From Nitrospira sp. (lineage in GTDB: Bacteria; Nitrospirota; Nitrospiria; Nitrospirales; Nitrospiraceae), in the NCBI GenBank assembly GCA_024998625.1, contig JACOEL010000003.1, positions 248,001-312,000 of the forward strand: a stretch of DNA of 64,000 bases, given 5' to 3'. A program made the translations under genes and the position numbers. Every line of letters begins with the position of its first letter. Positions within the stretch are counted from its first letter, which is position 1. This document shows, piece after piece, positions 16,157 through 25,006 of this stretch. Under the pieces are notes generated by a model. The model made no database searches and was not told the origin of the DNA. It saw only the letters and a program-made list of their open reading frames with translations.

Positions 16157-17242
16157 CTATCGGCGGGATTGGTTATTGAGGGAGGAGTCGCCGATTTCGG
16201 CGCCGACGCCCCGCGTCTGCACCGATGATGAGCGTTCGGCGTTTTCCGCTGAATTGATGTCAAAGCCGAATGCATTCGGCAGGGTGGTGTCCTGGGAGTG
16301 AGTGCCCACCCGGTCCGGCAAGGTACTGTCTTTGAGGTCTTCTCCTCTGCGGGGTCGCAGGGATTCGTTGACGTTGCTGTACGGCGACACTGTGGCTCCG
16401 ATGTCGGCGCCGAAGCTTGGATTGAGGGATCGATTCAAATGGGTGTTCTCGATGTCTCCGCCGATCCTGGTCGGGATGGTGGTGTCCTGGATATCCATGC
16501 CTGTCGGCGCTGAGGCAGGTGGCTTCTTGGCCCGAACGTCATGGGCGATTGCTTCCCGTTCGTCGTCGATGTTCCGCGCTTCTCGTCCGCGCTGCTCATA
16601 GTCCAATGAGTCAAGTTTCTCGAATCGCTCTCCAAGGGCCTTGATGCGCGTCTTGATTTTCGTGAGGTCGTCCCGAGCGATGGCAACGGTTCCAACGATC
16701 TCGCTGAGTGTCCACTGGCGGGCAAAGGTGCCGAGTTTCGGCGATTGGCCGGGTCCGCCGCCGAGTCCTCCTGCCCCGCTTCCCACGCCGAAGCCCGCAC
16801 TGTTGTAGATGCCTTTTTGTTGCACCGACATCAGAATGTGGTTCGACTGATCCAGGAGTTCGTCGATGCGTTCGACGGAATCGAACTCGCCGGCGCAGCA
16901 TTCCAGAAACTCTCGATATTCGCGGGTAAACCTCGACGCTTCATTCTGGATGTCAACGATCTTGAGCGGTTCCTTCGAGGGAGAGGCATCATGATCGGCC
17001 GGGTCCGGTTTTTTCGCGTCGCGTTCCTCATCGTACAGGGCCGTACAGCCTGCATCGGGAGTGGCGGTGATCCGCTTGTCTGCCGTGCGATCAGGGCACC
17101 AATAGATCTTTCCGGGCCGGTTTAACGGGTTGTCGGTTCGGAATTCGCCAGCCAGTGCGGATGGCAGCAGGCCTAGCAGGAGAAGCCCGGCGAGCAGCGG
17201 TGTGAGTGATCGTGGATGATGGAGCAATGTGGTGTGCATCAT
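16157..17242 (-). CDS. Exported protein of unknown function with degenerate C-terminal repeats
   Basis: I do not recognise this family. The product (361 aa from the chosen ATG) has a signal peptide with probable cleavage after SALA near residue 32. A small two-cysteine segment follows (IYWCP...GCTALYDEE), then a predicted helical region (about 90-235) with a Gly-rich linker (GSGAGGLGGG). The last 114 residues are made of about seven degenerate units built on G-x-D-I-x-D-T-T-L-P-x-R. It is probably periplasmic or cell-surface. An ATG 27 nt upstream is also possible, and neither has a good ribosome-binding site. It converges with the propeller lipoprotein gene and is divergent from asnS. Confidence 0.7.
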   Translation of the reverse strand: MMHTTLLHHPRSLTPLLAGLLLLGLLPSALAGEFRTDNPLNRPGKIYWCPDRTADKRITATPDAGCTALYDEERDAKKPDPADHDASPSKEPLKIVDIQNEASRFTREYREFLECCAGEFDSVERIDELLDQSNHILMSVQQKGIYNSAGFGVGSGAGGLGGGPGQSPKLGTFARQWTLSEIVGTVAIARDDLTKIKTRIKALGERFEKLDSLDYEQRGREARNIDDEREAIAHDVRAKKPPASAPTGMDIQDTTIPTRIGGDIENTHLNRSLNPSFGADIGATVSPYSNVNESLRPRRGEDLKDSTLPDRVGTHSQDTTLPNAFGFDINSAENAERSSSVQTRGVGAEIGDSSLNNQSRR

Positions 17243-17377
17243 GCTGTGATGATGCCCCTGGCAGGACATTGTGTCAACGAAAGGGGGGATTTGTGATGCG
17301 CTTGAAAAGCCCGCGACTGTTCGTTACCCTCCGGCCATAGGCCCCTCCAGCACACCTCTATCTGAATAGGATGACCC

Positions 17378-18670
17378 ATGCCTGTGATGTACATCGATGA
17401 AGCAGCCGCCCATGTCGGGCAGGACGTGACGATTCGGGGGTGGCTCCGCAGTCGTCGCGACAAGGGGAAGCTCCATTTTCTGATCGTGCGAGATGGAACC
17501 GGGGACATTCAGGCGGTCGTGAGCAAGGCGACGGTGGGCGATGCACAGTTTGCTCGATCGGCGGAACTCACACAGGAGTCCAGTCTCGTCCTCACCGGCA
17601 CGTTACGGCAGGATGCGCGTGCGCCGGGTGGGTATGAACTCGACGTACTTCGCCTTGAAGTGTTGCAGGTAGCGGAGCCTTTCCCCATCCAACCCAAAGA
17701 ACACGGCACGGGATTCTTGATGGAGCATCGCCATCTCTGGTTGCGCTCCAGCCGACAGCATGCCGTGATTCGCATTCGCCATGAAATTATTCGAGCCTGC
17801 CGGAACTTTTTCGACGATCGTGGCTTTACGCTGGTCGATGCGCCGATTTTCACGCCGAATGCCTGTGAGGGCACGACTACTTTGTTTCAAACGCAGTACT
17901 TTGATGAGACGGCCTATTTGACTCAGAGCGGGCAACTCTATAGTGAAGCCACAGCCGCAGCGTTTGGAAAGGTGTACTGTTTCGGTCCGACCTTTCGCGC
18001 AGAGAAGTCCAAGACGCGTCGCCATTTGATGGAGTTTTGGATGGTGGAGCCAGAGGTGGCCTTTGCGCAATTGCCCGATATGATGGAACTGGCTGAACAG
18101 TTCCTGTCTCATATTGTGACGGCGGTGTTGAAGAGTCGTCGCGCCGAGCTGCTCTTGCTTGAACGGGATCCGGCGAAGCTGGAGCGTGTGACGGCGCCGT
18201 TTCCGCGCATTTCCTACGAAGAGGCCATCGGTATTCTGCAGCGGAAAGGCAATCCTGCGAAGCTCGGCGACGATTTTGGCGCCGACGATGAGACAATTCT
18301 TTCCAATGAATTTGACCGGCCGGTGATCGTGCATCGATACCCTGCGGCGTTGAAAGCATTTTATATGGAAACGGATCCGGAACGGCCTGATCTTGCCCTA
18401 TGCATGGATGTGCTGGTGCCTGAAGGTTATGGAGAAATCATCGGTGGTGGCCAACGCATCCATTCTCACGAAAAACTCTTGCGACGCATTCAGGAGCACC
18501 ATCTTTCGGTCGAGGCGTTTGAGTGGTATCTCGACCTTCGCCGGTACGGCTCGGTTCCGCATGCGGGGTTTGGAATGGGTATTGAGCGTGCCGTGGCCTG
18601 GATTTGTGGCCTCGATCACGTGCGAGAAGCGATTCCCTTTCCCCGGATGTTGTATCGACTCTATCCATAA
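17378..18670 (+). CDS. asnS: Asparaginyl-tRNA synthetase
   Basis: Charges tRNA-Asn with asparagine in the cytoplasm. The 430-aa class IIb enzyme has an N-terminal OB anticodon-binding domain (about 1-105, with [21 protein letters not shown]) and a catalytic core. The core shows EGTTTLF...[18 protein letters not shown], motif 2 [21 protein letters not shown] and motif 3 [12 protein letters not shown]. The EFWMVEPE version of motif 2 and the lack of AspRS insertion domains identify AsnRS rather than AspRS. It is a stand-alone gene followed by a good hairpin terminator. Confidence 0.97.
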   Translation: MPVMYIDEAAAHVGQDVTIRGWLRSRRDKGKLHFLIVRDGTGDIQAVVSKATVGDAQFARSAELTQESSLVLTGTLRQDARAPGGYELDVLRLEVLQVAEPFPIQPKEHGTGFLMEHRHLWLRSSRQHAVIRIRHEIIRACRNFFDDRGFTLVDAPIFTPNACEGTTTLFQTQYFDETAYLTQSGQLYSEATAAAFGKVYCFGPTFRAEKSKTRRHLMEFWMVEPEVAFAQLPDMMELAEQFLSHIVTAVLKSRRAELLLLERDPAKLERVTAPFPRISYEEAIGILQRKGNPAKLGDDFGADDETILSNEFDRPVIVHRYPAALKAFYMETDPERPDLALCMDVLVPEGYGEIIGGGQRIHSHEKLLRRIQEHHLSVEAFEWYLDLRRYGSVPHAGFGMGIERAVAWICGLDHVREAIPFPRMLYRLYP

Positions 18671-18692
18671 CAGCGAGCCCCTCCATTTCTGT

Positions 18693-18750
18693 CTGCATTT
18701 CGGCGAGCGTGACCACCGAAATGCAGGTATTTCATCCATCTGATTTTTTT
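18693..18750 (+). terminator. Intrinsic terminator after asnS
   Basis: A perfect 11-bp stem CTGCATTTCGG (18693-18703) / CCGAAATGCAG (18716-18726) with a 12-nt loop lies 22 nt after the asnS stop. A run of seven T occurs at 18744-18750, somewhat further than ideal, so the hairpin is certain but efficiency is not. Confidence 0.65.
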
Positions 18751-18810
18751 GATGGTCCCCCACTTTTTCCTGACAGAAACTTGCGCGAAAATAATCTTCT
18801 GGTGGGCGAG

Positions 18811-18881
18811 TTTCCCACAGATTTATCCACAAATGTGGATAACTTTCCCGAAAATTCCAGCCAAATTAGACATGTGTATAA
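18811..18881. promoter_or_regulatory. Cluster of DnaA boxes upstream of the dcw promoter
   Basis: TTATCCACA (18823-18831) and TGTGGATAA (18834-18842) are perfect DnaA consensus boxes in inverted orientation, 2 nt apart. TGTGTATAA (18873-18881) is a third perfect box on the opposite strand to the first. TTTCCCACA (18811-18819) is a weaker one. The surrounding 110 nt are clearly richer in A+T than the flanking genes. The cluster lies 38-108 nt upstream of the -35 box of the dcw promoter, so DnaA control of division genes or a secondary origin-like site are both possible. Confidence 0.65.
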
Positions 18882-18918
18882 ACTGAACAATATTCTTGAT
18901 AAATAGGGGTTAATTCTG

Positions 18919-18946
18919 TTGACAGTCACTTGGTTGGGTGTATACT
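18919..18946 (+). promoter_or_regulatory. Promoter of the dcw cluster, with an inverted repeat across the -10 box
   Basis: TTGACA (18919-18924, perfect -35) and TATACT (18941-18946) are 16 nt apart. GTTGGGTG (18933-18940) and CACCCAAC (18948-18955) form a perfect 8-bp inverted repeat that brackets the -10 box, as expected for a repressor operator. It is the only strong promoter seen before the 20-kb run of division and wall genes. Confidence 0.75.
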
Positions 18947-18958
18947 CCACCCAACGAG

Positions 18959-18983
18959 TGGGGTGAAATGGGTGGAAATGGAA
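18959..18983 (+). promoter_or_regulatory. TGGG direct repeats resembling a MraZ operator
   Basis: TGGGG (18959-18963), TGGGT (18969-18973) and TGGAA (18979-18983) recur with an exact 10-bp period, which is the TGGGN-N5 arrangement bound by MraZ upstream of dcw clusters in other bacteria. The third copy is imperfect and overlaps the first codons of rsmH. No mraZ gene lies between here and rsmH or elsewhere in the window. Confidence 0.5.
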
Positions 18984-19907
18984 ATTGATTCTGCTCGCGA
19001 TTCCCATGAGCCGGTCTTAGTCGAAGAGATCTTGTTCTGGTTGCAGTGTAAACCAGGTGGTGTTTACGTGGACTGCACTCTCGGATATGCAGGGCTCGCT
19101 GCTCGCCTCCTCGATCGCACCGTTCCAGATGGCATCCTCGTGGGGATTGATCGCGATGCCGCGGCACTCGCGGAGTCTCGAATACGTCTGCGAGAGGTCG
19201 CACATCGGGTGCATTTCCGACATGGGAATTTCTGCGATCTGAAAGCGTTGATCATTGGGAGCGGGGTGTCGCGGGTGGATGGCGTGATGTTCGATCTGGG
19301 AGTGTCCTCGCCTCAGCTCGATCGTGCGGAGCGCGGATTCAGTTTTCGGGAAGACGGCCCGTTGGATATGCGCATGGATCAGCGCGAAGGACGCACGGCT
19401 GCGGATCTGGTCCGCGATCTGCCCGAGGTCGAGTTGGCCGATCTGATCTATCGGCTCGGTGAGGAACGGTACTCGCGCAGAATTGCTCGCGCGATCGTGC
19501 AGGCCCGGACGCAGGGGGTAATCGGAACAACCAGGCAGTTGGCCGCAGTGGTGGAACGCGCGGTGCCGGCTTCGTATCGGCACGGACGAATTCATTGCGC
19601 CACGCGCACCTTTCAGGCGTTGCGGATTGCCGTGAATCGTGAGTTGGACGTATTGGAGTCGGCGCTCCGGGATGCGGTGGACATTCTGACGCCGGGCGGG
19701 CGTGTCTGTGCCGTCTCGTTTCATTCGCTCGAAGACAGGATCGTGAAGCATACGTTTCGGGCGCTGGCGAGCGGCCCTGAAGCGTCGGTGAGGGTGTTGA
19801 CGAAAAAACCGGTCGTTGCCTCGGAAAGCGAGCGTAGCCGAAACCCGCGGTCACGGAGCGCAAAGTTGCGAGTCGTGGAGCGGATCTCCAAGGAGTATGT
19901 AAAATGA
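18978..19907 (+). CDS. rsmH: 16S rRNA (cytosine-1402-N4)-methyltransferase RsmH (MraW)
   Basis: An S-adenosylmethionine-dependent enzyme that methylates N4 of C1402 in 16S rRNA. The 309-aa product starts MEIDSARDSHEPVLVEEIL. The SAM site shows VDCTLGYAG (here Y replaces the usual G), and the protein has GVMFDLGVSSPQLD, ERGFSFREDGPLDMRMD and the C-terminal CAVSFHSLEDRIVK signature. GTG codons at 18963 and 18972 are alternative starts; ATG 18978 gives the normal N terminus. It is the first gene of the dcw cluster in place of mraZ, and overlaps ftsL by 4 nt. Confidence 0.97.
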   Translation: MEIDSARDSHEPVLVEEILFWLQCKPGGVYVDCTLGYAGLAARLLDRTVPDGILVGIDRDAAALAESRIRLREVAHRVHFRHGNFCDLKALIIGSGVSRVDGVMFDLGVSSPQLDRAERGFSFREDGPLDMRMDQREGRTAADLVRDLPEVELADLIYRLGEERYSRRIARAIVQARTQGVIGTTRQLAAVVERAVPASYRHGRIHCATRTFQALRIAVNRELDVLESALRDAVDILTPGGRVCAVSFHSLEDRIVKHTFRALASGPEASVRVLTKKPVVASESERSRNPRSRSAKLRVVERISKEYVK

Positions 19908-20236
19908 AAGCCGTCGCGTTTGCCGCGGTCACATCGCTGGTGTTGCTCTTTGTATGGGAGCGGGTGGACATCGTTCGCATCGGCTACCACATCGAACGGC
20001 TGAAGGCGCAGAAGGTCCTCCTTGAGCGGGAGCGCGATGAATTGCGCGTGAAGCTCTCCGGTCTCACGGCACCTGAGCGGATTGCGCGTCTGGCCAGCGA
20101 CAAGTTGGGGATGATGCAGCCGGAGAAGGGCCAGGTCGTCGTCATCAACATCGAGCCGGAAGCGCCCGCCAATCCGGTCGTTGCGGAGGGTGAGGTGCGG
20201 ATCGCCAAAAACATTGTAACGCGGAGAGCGCGATAG
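19904..20236 (+). CDS. ftsL: Cell division protein FtsL
   Basis: A 110-aa bitopic inner-membrane protein of the divisome, which pairs with FtsB and activates FtsW-FtsI. It has a very short cytoplasmic end, a single hydrophobic helix (about 3-18) and a periplasmic coiled coil (about 20-55, IERLKAQKVLLERERDELRVKL). Next come the conserved PERIARLASDKLGM segment and a variable tail. Sequence conservation in FtsL is low, so the call rests on length, topology, the DKLGM motif and position between rsmH and ftsI. The start overlaps the rsmH stop (ATGA). Confidence 0.88.
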   Translation: MKAVAFAAVTSLVLLFVWERVDIVRIGYHIERLKAQKVLLERERDELRVKLSGLTAPERIARLASDKLGMMQPEKGQVVVINIEPEAPANPVVAEGEVRIAKNIVTRRAR

Positions 20237-21954
20237 TGGCTTCGACCCCTTTTCGCAGTCGCCGTATAGTGGTGGCCTGCGGGCTGGTGGTCGCGTTCAT
20301 GCTGGTCATTGTCCGTCTGGTGAATCTCCAGGTGATGCAGTCGGCGGAGTTGACCGTGAAGGCCGATCGGCAGCATCAGAAAAATGTCACGCTGGAAGGC
20401 GCGCGCGGGACGATCTACGATCGAAACAGCAAAGTATTGGCGATGAATATGGACGTGCCGTCGGTATTCGGCGTTCCGGCTTCCCTCGGGAATCCGGGCG
20501 CGACGGCGCGTAATCTCTCGCCGATCTTGCACGTCAAGGCGACGGAGCTTGAAAAGAAGCTGAAACAGGAAAAACATTTCGTGTGGCTGGCGCGCAAGCT
20601 GGAGCCGGAGCAAGGACGGCGGCTTGAACGGCTTGCTCTCGATGGAGTCGGGGTTGTGATGGAGGGGCGCCGCTTCTATCCCAAGGGGCCGCTGTTGTCG
20701 CACGTGCTGGGATTTGCCGGTATGGACGATCGTGGGTTGGAGGGCGTGGAGTTGCGTTACGAGCACTATCTGCGTGGTGAAAAGCGGGCAGTGGTGTTGC
20801 AGCGTGATGCGTTGGGACGCGCCGTATTTCCGAAAGGACTCAATGAGGAGGGTGCGGCAGCCGGGCACAGTCTGACCCTCACCGTCGACGAAGTGATTCA
20901 GTACATAGCTGAAAAGGAGCTGGATGAGGCCGTGAGTCGATCGAATGCCAAGTCCGGCACGATCATTGTCATGGATCCCAAAACCGGGGCCGTGTTGGCC
21001 ATGGCGGTCAGTCCACGATTCGATCCCAACACGGTCGGTGCGCTGGCTCCAGACCGGTGGCGCAACCGCGCGTTGACGGATACCTATGAGCCCGGGTCCA
21101 CCATGAAGACGGTGATTGCGGCGGCGGCGCTCGAAGAGAAGGTGATGACGCCCGGAAGCATGATCTATGGAGAGAACGGGCAACTCTCGATCGCCAACAC
21201 CGTGATTCACGATCACGAAAAATCCGGCTGGATGACCTTCGCGCAGATGATTCAGAAGTCGAGTAATATCGGCGCGGCGAAGGTCGGCATGGCCTTGGGG
21301 GAATGGCGGGTGTTCGACTATCTCAAAGAGTTCGGGTTCGGCGACAAGACCGGCATCGATTTGCCCGGTGAAGCCGTGGGGTTGCTGCGGGGCCCGCGTC
21401 AGTGGGGCAAGCGTTCTCTGGCTTCGATTTCAATGGGGCAAGAGGTTGGTGTGACGCCGCTGCAAATGGTCACAGCCGTCTCAGCCATTGCGAACGGAGG
21501 CGTGTTGATGAAGCCCTTCGTGGTCTCCGAGATCCGCAACGCCAAGGGGCAATTGGTGGCGCAAACCATGCCGCAAGCGAAGCGGCGAGTCATTTCTGCC
21601 GATACGGCGAGGACGCTGACGACGTTGCTGGAGGGAGTGGTCACGAACGGCACCGGCGGCAAAGCGGCGATCCCGGGCTTCCGGGTGGCGGGCAAGACCG
21701 GCACGGCTCAAAAGGTCGATCCCCGCACCGGCGCTTATTCCTCCACGCTGCTGGTCGGGTCGTTTCTCGGGTATGTGCCGGCGGAAGATCCACGATTGGC
21801 GATGATCGTCGTGATCGACGAGCCGCGCGGCGAAGGCTGGGGCGGCGTCGTGGCGGCGCCGGTGTTCCGTCGGGTCGGTGAGCAGGTGCTCAACTATCTG
21901 GGTGTGGCAGTGGATGAGCCGGTCAAGCTGGCCATGGCCGGTCTTGAATCCTGA
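20236..21954 (+). CDS. ftsI: Peptidoglycan D,D-transpeptidase FtsI (PBP3)
   Basis: Cross-links septal peptidoglycan in the periplasm as partner of FtsW. The 572-aa class B penicillin-binding protein has a cytoplasmic tip, one transmembrane helix (about 11-29), and a dimerisation/pedestal region with RGTIYDRNSKVLAM. Its transpeptidase domain carries S288-T-M-K291, S342-S-N and K487-T-G-T. There is no C-terminal PASTA domain. The GTG start shares one base with the ftsL stop. Stop and murE start are one base apart. Confidence 0.97.
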   Translation: MASTPFRSRRIVVACGLVVAFMLVIVRLVNLQVMQSAELTVKADRQHQKNVTLEGARGTIYDRNSKVLAMNMDVPSVFGVPASLGNPGATARNLSPILHVKATELEKKLKQEKHFVWLARKLEPEQGRRLERLALDGVGVVMEGRRFYPKGPLLSHVLGFAGMDDRGLEGVELRYEHYLRGEKRAVVLQRDALGRAVFPKGLNEEGAAAGHSLTLTVDEVIQYIAEKELDEAVSRSNAKSGTIIVMDPKTGAVLAMAVSPRFDPNTVGALAPDRWRNRALTDTYEPGSTMKTVIAAAALEEKVMTPGSMIYGENGQLSIANTVIHDHEKSGWMTFAQMIQKSSNIGAAKVGMALGEWRVFDYLKEFGFGDKTGIDLPGEAVGLLRGPRQWGKRSLASISMGQEVGVTPLQMVTAVSAIANGGVLMKPFVVSEIRNAKGQLVAQTMPQAKRRVISADTARTLTTLLEGVVTNGTGGKAAIPGFRVAGKTGTAQKVDPRTGAYSSTLLVGSFLGYVPAEDPRLAMIVVIDEPRGEGWGGVVAAPVFRRVGEQVLNYLGVAVDEPVKLAMAGLES

Positions 21955-21955
21955 T

Positions 21956-23464
21956 ATGACACTCGATGAATTAATCAGTCCGATTCATGGGCGCCTCGGA
22001 GTGCTGGAACGGAAGGGAGACCAGCGCGTGACCATTGCCGACCTGACTGATGATTCCCGAAAGGTGGGACCTGGGTCCCTCTTCGTGGCTGTGCCGGGAG
22101 AGCGCGTCGATGGCCATCAGTTTCTCGACCGTGTGGTCGCGGCGGGGGCGGCGGCTGTCGTGGTACAGCAAAGCGGCGAAATCGGTGCGATTCCCTGCGT
22201 CCGTGTGCAGGACTCGCGCGCAGCACTCGGGGTACTCGGCAGCCGATTCTATGGCGATCCGTCATCCTTGTTGCGGATGATCGGCGTCACGGGCACCAAT
22301 GGAAAGACCACGACGACGTATGTCGTCAAAACCATGCTGGAAGCCGCGCAGCGCCGGGTTGGGCTCATCGGGACGGTCGCCTATCTCGTCGGGATGGAAT
22401 CGATTCCCGCATCGCATACGACGCCGGGCGCGTTGGAGTTGCAGAAATTATTTGCACGAATGCACGAGGCGAGGTTGGATACGGTGGTGATGGAGGTGTC
22501 GTCTCATGCCCTTGCCCTGGATCGGACCGCCGGTTCCGAGTTCGACGTCGCCGTCTTTACGAATCTCACGCAGGATCACCTCGATTTTCATCTCGACATG
22601 GAACGTTATTTCCAGGCGAAGCTGAAACTCTTTGCCGAGTTGGGAAGGGGCGGCGCGGTGAAGCAGAGGAAGCGGGCGATCATCAATGTGGATGATCCCT
22701 GGAGCGCGCGGATTCGTGAAGCTTGCACCGTTCCGGTTTGGACCTACGGCCTGCATCAGCACGCCGACATTTACGCCGAAGGCGTGAGGCTCTCGCCGGC
22801 CGGCACCAGCTTTATCTTGCGCAGTCCCGTCGGGACCTGCCCGATCAAGAGTCGCCTGGTCGGAGAACACAATGTCTCGAACCTCCTGGCTGCCATCGGG
22901 GTGGTGTTGCATGAAGGGCTGACCCTCGACCAAGTCCGATCTGCCGTCGAGGCGGTTACGAACGTGCCGGGGCGGTTCGAACTGGTCGAAGCCGGTCAGG
23001 ACTTTTCCGTTGTGGTGGATTATGCGCATACCGAAGACGCGCTGGTTCGTTTGTTGACCGCAGCCCAGGCGCTGCGCACGGGGCGCATCATCACTGTCTT
23101 CGGGTGTGGCGGTGACCGTGACCGGACCAAGCGTCCCAAAATGGGACGTGCAGCCGTGCAGTATAGTGATGTGGTGATTCTGACTTCGGATAACCCGCGT
23201 ACCGAGGATCCTGCTGCGATCCTGCGCGAGGTCGAGGTCGGGGTTAAGGAGGCGCTGGTGGACCGGAGTCATGTTCGATATCGCATGGTTGCAGACCGTC
23301 GGGCGGCCATCGAGGCGGCCATTCGTGAGGCGAAGCCGGGGGATATGGTGTTGATCGCAGGGAAAGGTCACGAAGATTATCAGATCGTGGGAAGCACGAA
23401 ACATCACTTCGACGATCGGGAAGTCGCGCGCGACACGATCGTCGCGCTCCGATCCGGAGCCTGA
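21956..23464 (+). CDS. murE: UDP-MurNAc-L-Ala-D-Glu--2,6-diaminopimelate ligase MurE
   Basis: Adds the third stem-peptide residue to UDP-MurNAc-Ala-Glu using ATP in the cytoplasm. The 502-aa protein has the N-terminal uridine-binding domain, the ATP loop GVTGTNGKTTTTY, the HTTPGALELQ segment and the C-terminal ligase domain with SDNPRTEDP. The DNPR motif is the marker of meso-diaminopimelate-adding MurE rather than the lysine enzyme, so the wall is predicted to be of the A1gamma type. The ATG lies one base after the ftsI stop. Confidence 0.97.
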   Translation: MTLDELISPIHGRLGVLERKGDQRVTIADLTDDSRKVGPGSLFVAVPGERVDGHQFLDRVVAAGAAAVVVQQSGEIGAIPCVRVQDSRAALGVLGSRFYGDPSSLLRMIGVTGTNGKTTTTYVVKTMLEAAQRRVGLIGTVAYLVGMESIPASHTTPGALELQKLFARMHEARLDTVVMEVSSHALALDRTAGSEFDVAVFTNLTQDHLDFHLDMERYFQAKLKLFAELGRGGAVKQRKRAIINVDDPWSARIREACTVPVWTYGLHQHADIYAEGVRLSPAGTSFILRSPVGTCPIKSRLVGEHNVSNLLAAIGVVLHEGLTLDQVRSAVEAVTNVPGRFELVEAGQDFSVVVDYAHTEDALVRLLTAAQALRTGRIITVFGCGGDRDRTKRPKMGRAAVQYSDVVILTSDNPRTEDPAAILREVEVGVKEALVDRSHVRYRMVADRRAAIEAAIREAKPGDMVLIAGKGHEDYQIVGSTKHHFDDREVARDTIVALRSGA

Positions 23465-23476
23465 GCGAGGGAGCGC

Positions 23477-24940
23477 ATGCGGGAGCATGGGAATCGTGGC
23501 GTGATGGCGCTGTTTACGATCGAGGAAATCTGTGAAGTCTTGAGTGTCAGACCGCCGGCCGGCGTCACGCCCCAGGACTTGAAACAACGCATTCGTCGCG
23601 TGGCGACCGATTCGCGGCTGGTGCGCAAAGGCGATCTCTTCATCGCCTTCCAGGGTGAACGGTTTGACGCGCATACCTTTGTGCCGAAGGTGTTGGCCCA
23701 AGGTGCGGTCTGCGCGATCGTGCAGGAGGACTATCGCCTCCCGCCGGCGCCGAAACGTACCGGGGTGCCGATGCTGCTCGGAGTGAGAGATACGCTGGAA
23801 GCCTATCAACGGCTGGCCACGCACTATCGAAACCGGTTTCCTATCCCGGTCATTGCCATTACGGGGAGCAACGGCAAGACGACGACGAAGGAAATGGTCG
23901 CGCAGGTGGTCGGGCAGCGCTGGAAAACGCTCAAGACCGAGGGCAATCTCAATAATCGGATTGGAGTCCCGCAGACCCTCTTTCAGTTGGCGTCGCGCCA
24001 TCAGGCCGCCGTCATTGAAATGGGAGTGGATCAACAGGGGCAGACCACCCGGCTGTGCGAAATCGCGAGACCGACCATCGGCGTGATCACCAATATCGGG
24101 CCGGACCATTTGGAGTTTTTCGGCAGTATGGAAGGGTCCGCGCAGGCCAAGGCCGAGTTGCTTGACCATTTGCCCCAGGACGGGGCGGTGGTGTTGAACG
24201 CCGACGATGACTATTTCGATTACCTCGCAGCCCGGGCGCAGTGCCGGGTTGTGGCGTTCGGGGTGTCTCCCAAAGCGGCAATCCGCGCGACCAATATCCG
24301 GGTCGATGACAAGGGCGGAACGCGGTTCGGCCTGGTGGTGCCGGGGAAGAATCGTCAGACTGAAATTCGCATCCGGACGCAGGGACAGCACAATGTGAGC
24401 AATGCCCTCGCGGCAGCTGCGGTCGGGTATGCATTGGGGTTATCAGGAGCGGCCATCGCCGAAGGTTTGGCCAAATTTCGGCCGGCCGCGATGCGATCGC
24501 AGATCAGCATGTCCCATGGAGTGCAGGTGATCAACGATTGCTACAACGCCAATCCGGCCTCAATGAAAGCGGCCGTTCAACTGCTGGCGGAGCTCGGCCG
24601 GGGGAAACGGTCGATCGCGGCGCTGGGCGACATGCTGGAGCTGGGCGCGGACAGCAAGCGGATGCACCGGGAAGTGGGGGCGTTTCTGGCCGCGCAAGGG
24701 ATCAGGCATCTGCTGGCCTGCGGTGTATTGGGACGAGAGTTGGCCGAAGGCGCCCGGCAGGCCGGGATGGCGTCCGACAGCATCACGGAGCTGCCCGATG
24801 CGGCGGCGGCATCCGTTGCCCTGGCACGGATGGTCCGGCAAGGCGATGTGGTGCTGGTGAAGGCATCGCGCGGGATGCGCATGGAGCAAGTGGTAGAAGC
24901 CGTGACGGGAATGCGACGGGTCGCGCGAAAGGCCTGCTAG
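23477..24940 (+). CDS. murF: UDP-MurNAc-tripeptide--D-Ala-D-Ala ligase MurF
   Basis: Attaches D-Ala-D-Ala to UDP-MurNAc-tripeptide, completing the pentapeptide precursor. The 487-aa enzyme has the MurF N domain (IRRVATDSRLVRKGDLFIA), the ATP loop ITGSNGKTTTKE, and the N-R asparagine loop EGNLNNRIGVPQTL. The C domain has VINDCYNANPASMKAA and LGDMLELG. The start is ATG 23477, with GAGGGAG just upstream. ATG 23504, nine codons later, would also give a complete domain. It lies 12 nt after murE. Confidence 0.97.
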   Translation: MREHGNRGVMALFTIEEICEVLSVRPPAGVTPQDLKQRIRRVATDSRLVRKGDLFIAFQGERFDAHTFVPKVLAQGAVCAIVQEDYRLPPAPKRTGVPMLLGVRDTLEAYQRLATHYRNRFPIPVIAITGSNGKTTTKEMVAQVVGQRWKTLKTEGNLNNRIGVPQTLFQLASRHQAAVIEMGVDQQGQTTRLCEIARPTIGVITNIGPDHLEFFGSMEGSAQAKAELLDHLPQDGAVVLNADDDYFDYLAARAQCRVVAFGVSPKAAIRATNIRVDDKGGTRFGLVVPGKNRQTEIRIRTQGQHNVSNALAAAAVGYALGLSGAAIAEGLAKFRPAAMRSQISMSHGVQVINDCYNANPASMKAAVQLLAELGRGKRSIAALGDMLELGADSKRMHREVGAFLAAQGIRHLLACGVLGRELAEGARQAGMASDSITELPDAAAASVALARMVRQGDVVLVKASRGMRMEQVVEAVTGMRRVARKAC

Positions 24941-24941
24941 T

Positions 24942-24977
24942 CGGCAGGCACATACAGAGGAACTTTAGGGCCTGCCG
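24942..24977 (+). other. Inverted repeat in the murF-mraY gap
   Basis: CGGCAGGC (24942-24949) and GCCTGCCG (24970-24977) form an 8-bp stem with a 20-nt loop in the 66-nt gap between murF and mraY, the widest gap in the murE-murD segment. No T run follows. It could pause or attenuate transcription or protect mRNA ends, but chance cannot be excluded. Confidence 0.3.
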
Positions 24978-25006
24978 CGATCCATGGCGGGCAAAGATGC
25001 CGTAGG

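Noticed and set aside
18770..18950. Chromosomal origin oriC
   Set aside because: DnaA boxes and A+T richness fit, but there is no dnaA, dnaN, gidA or rpmH nearby and gene direction does not change; kept only as DnaA-box cluster.
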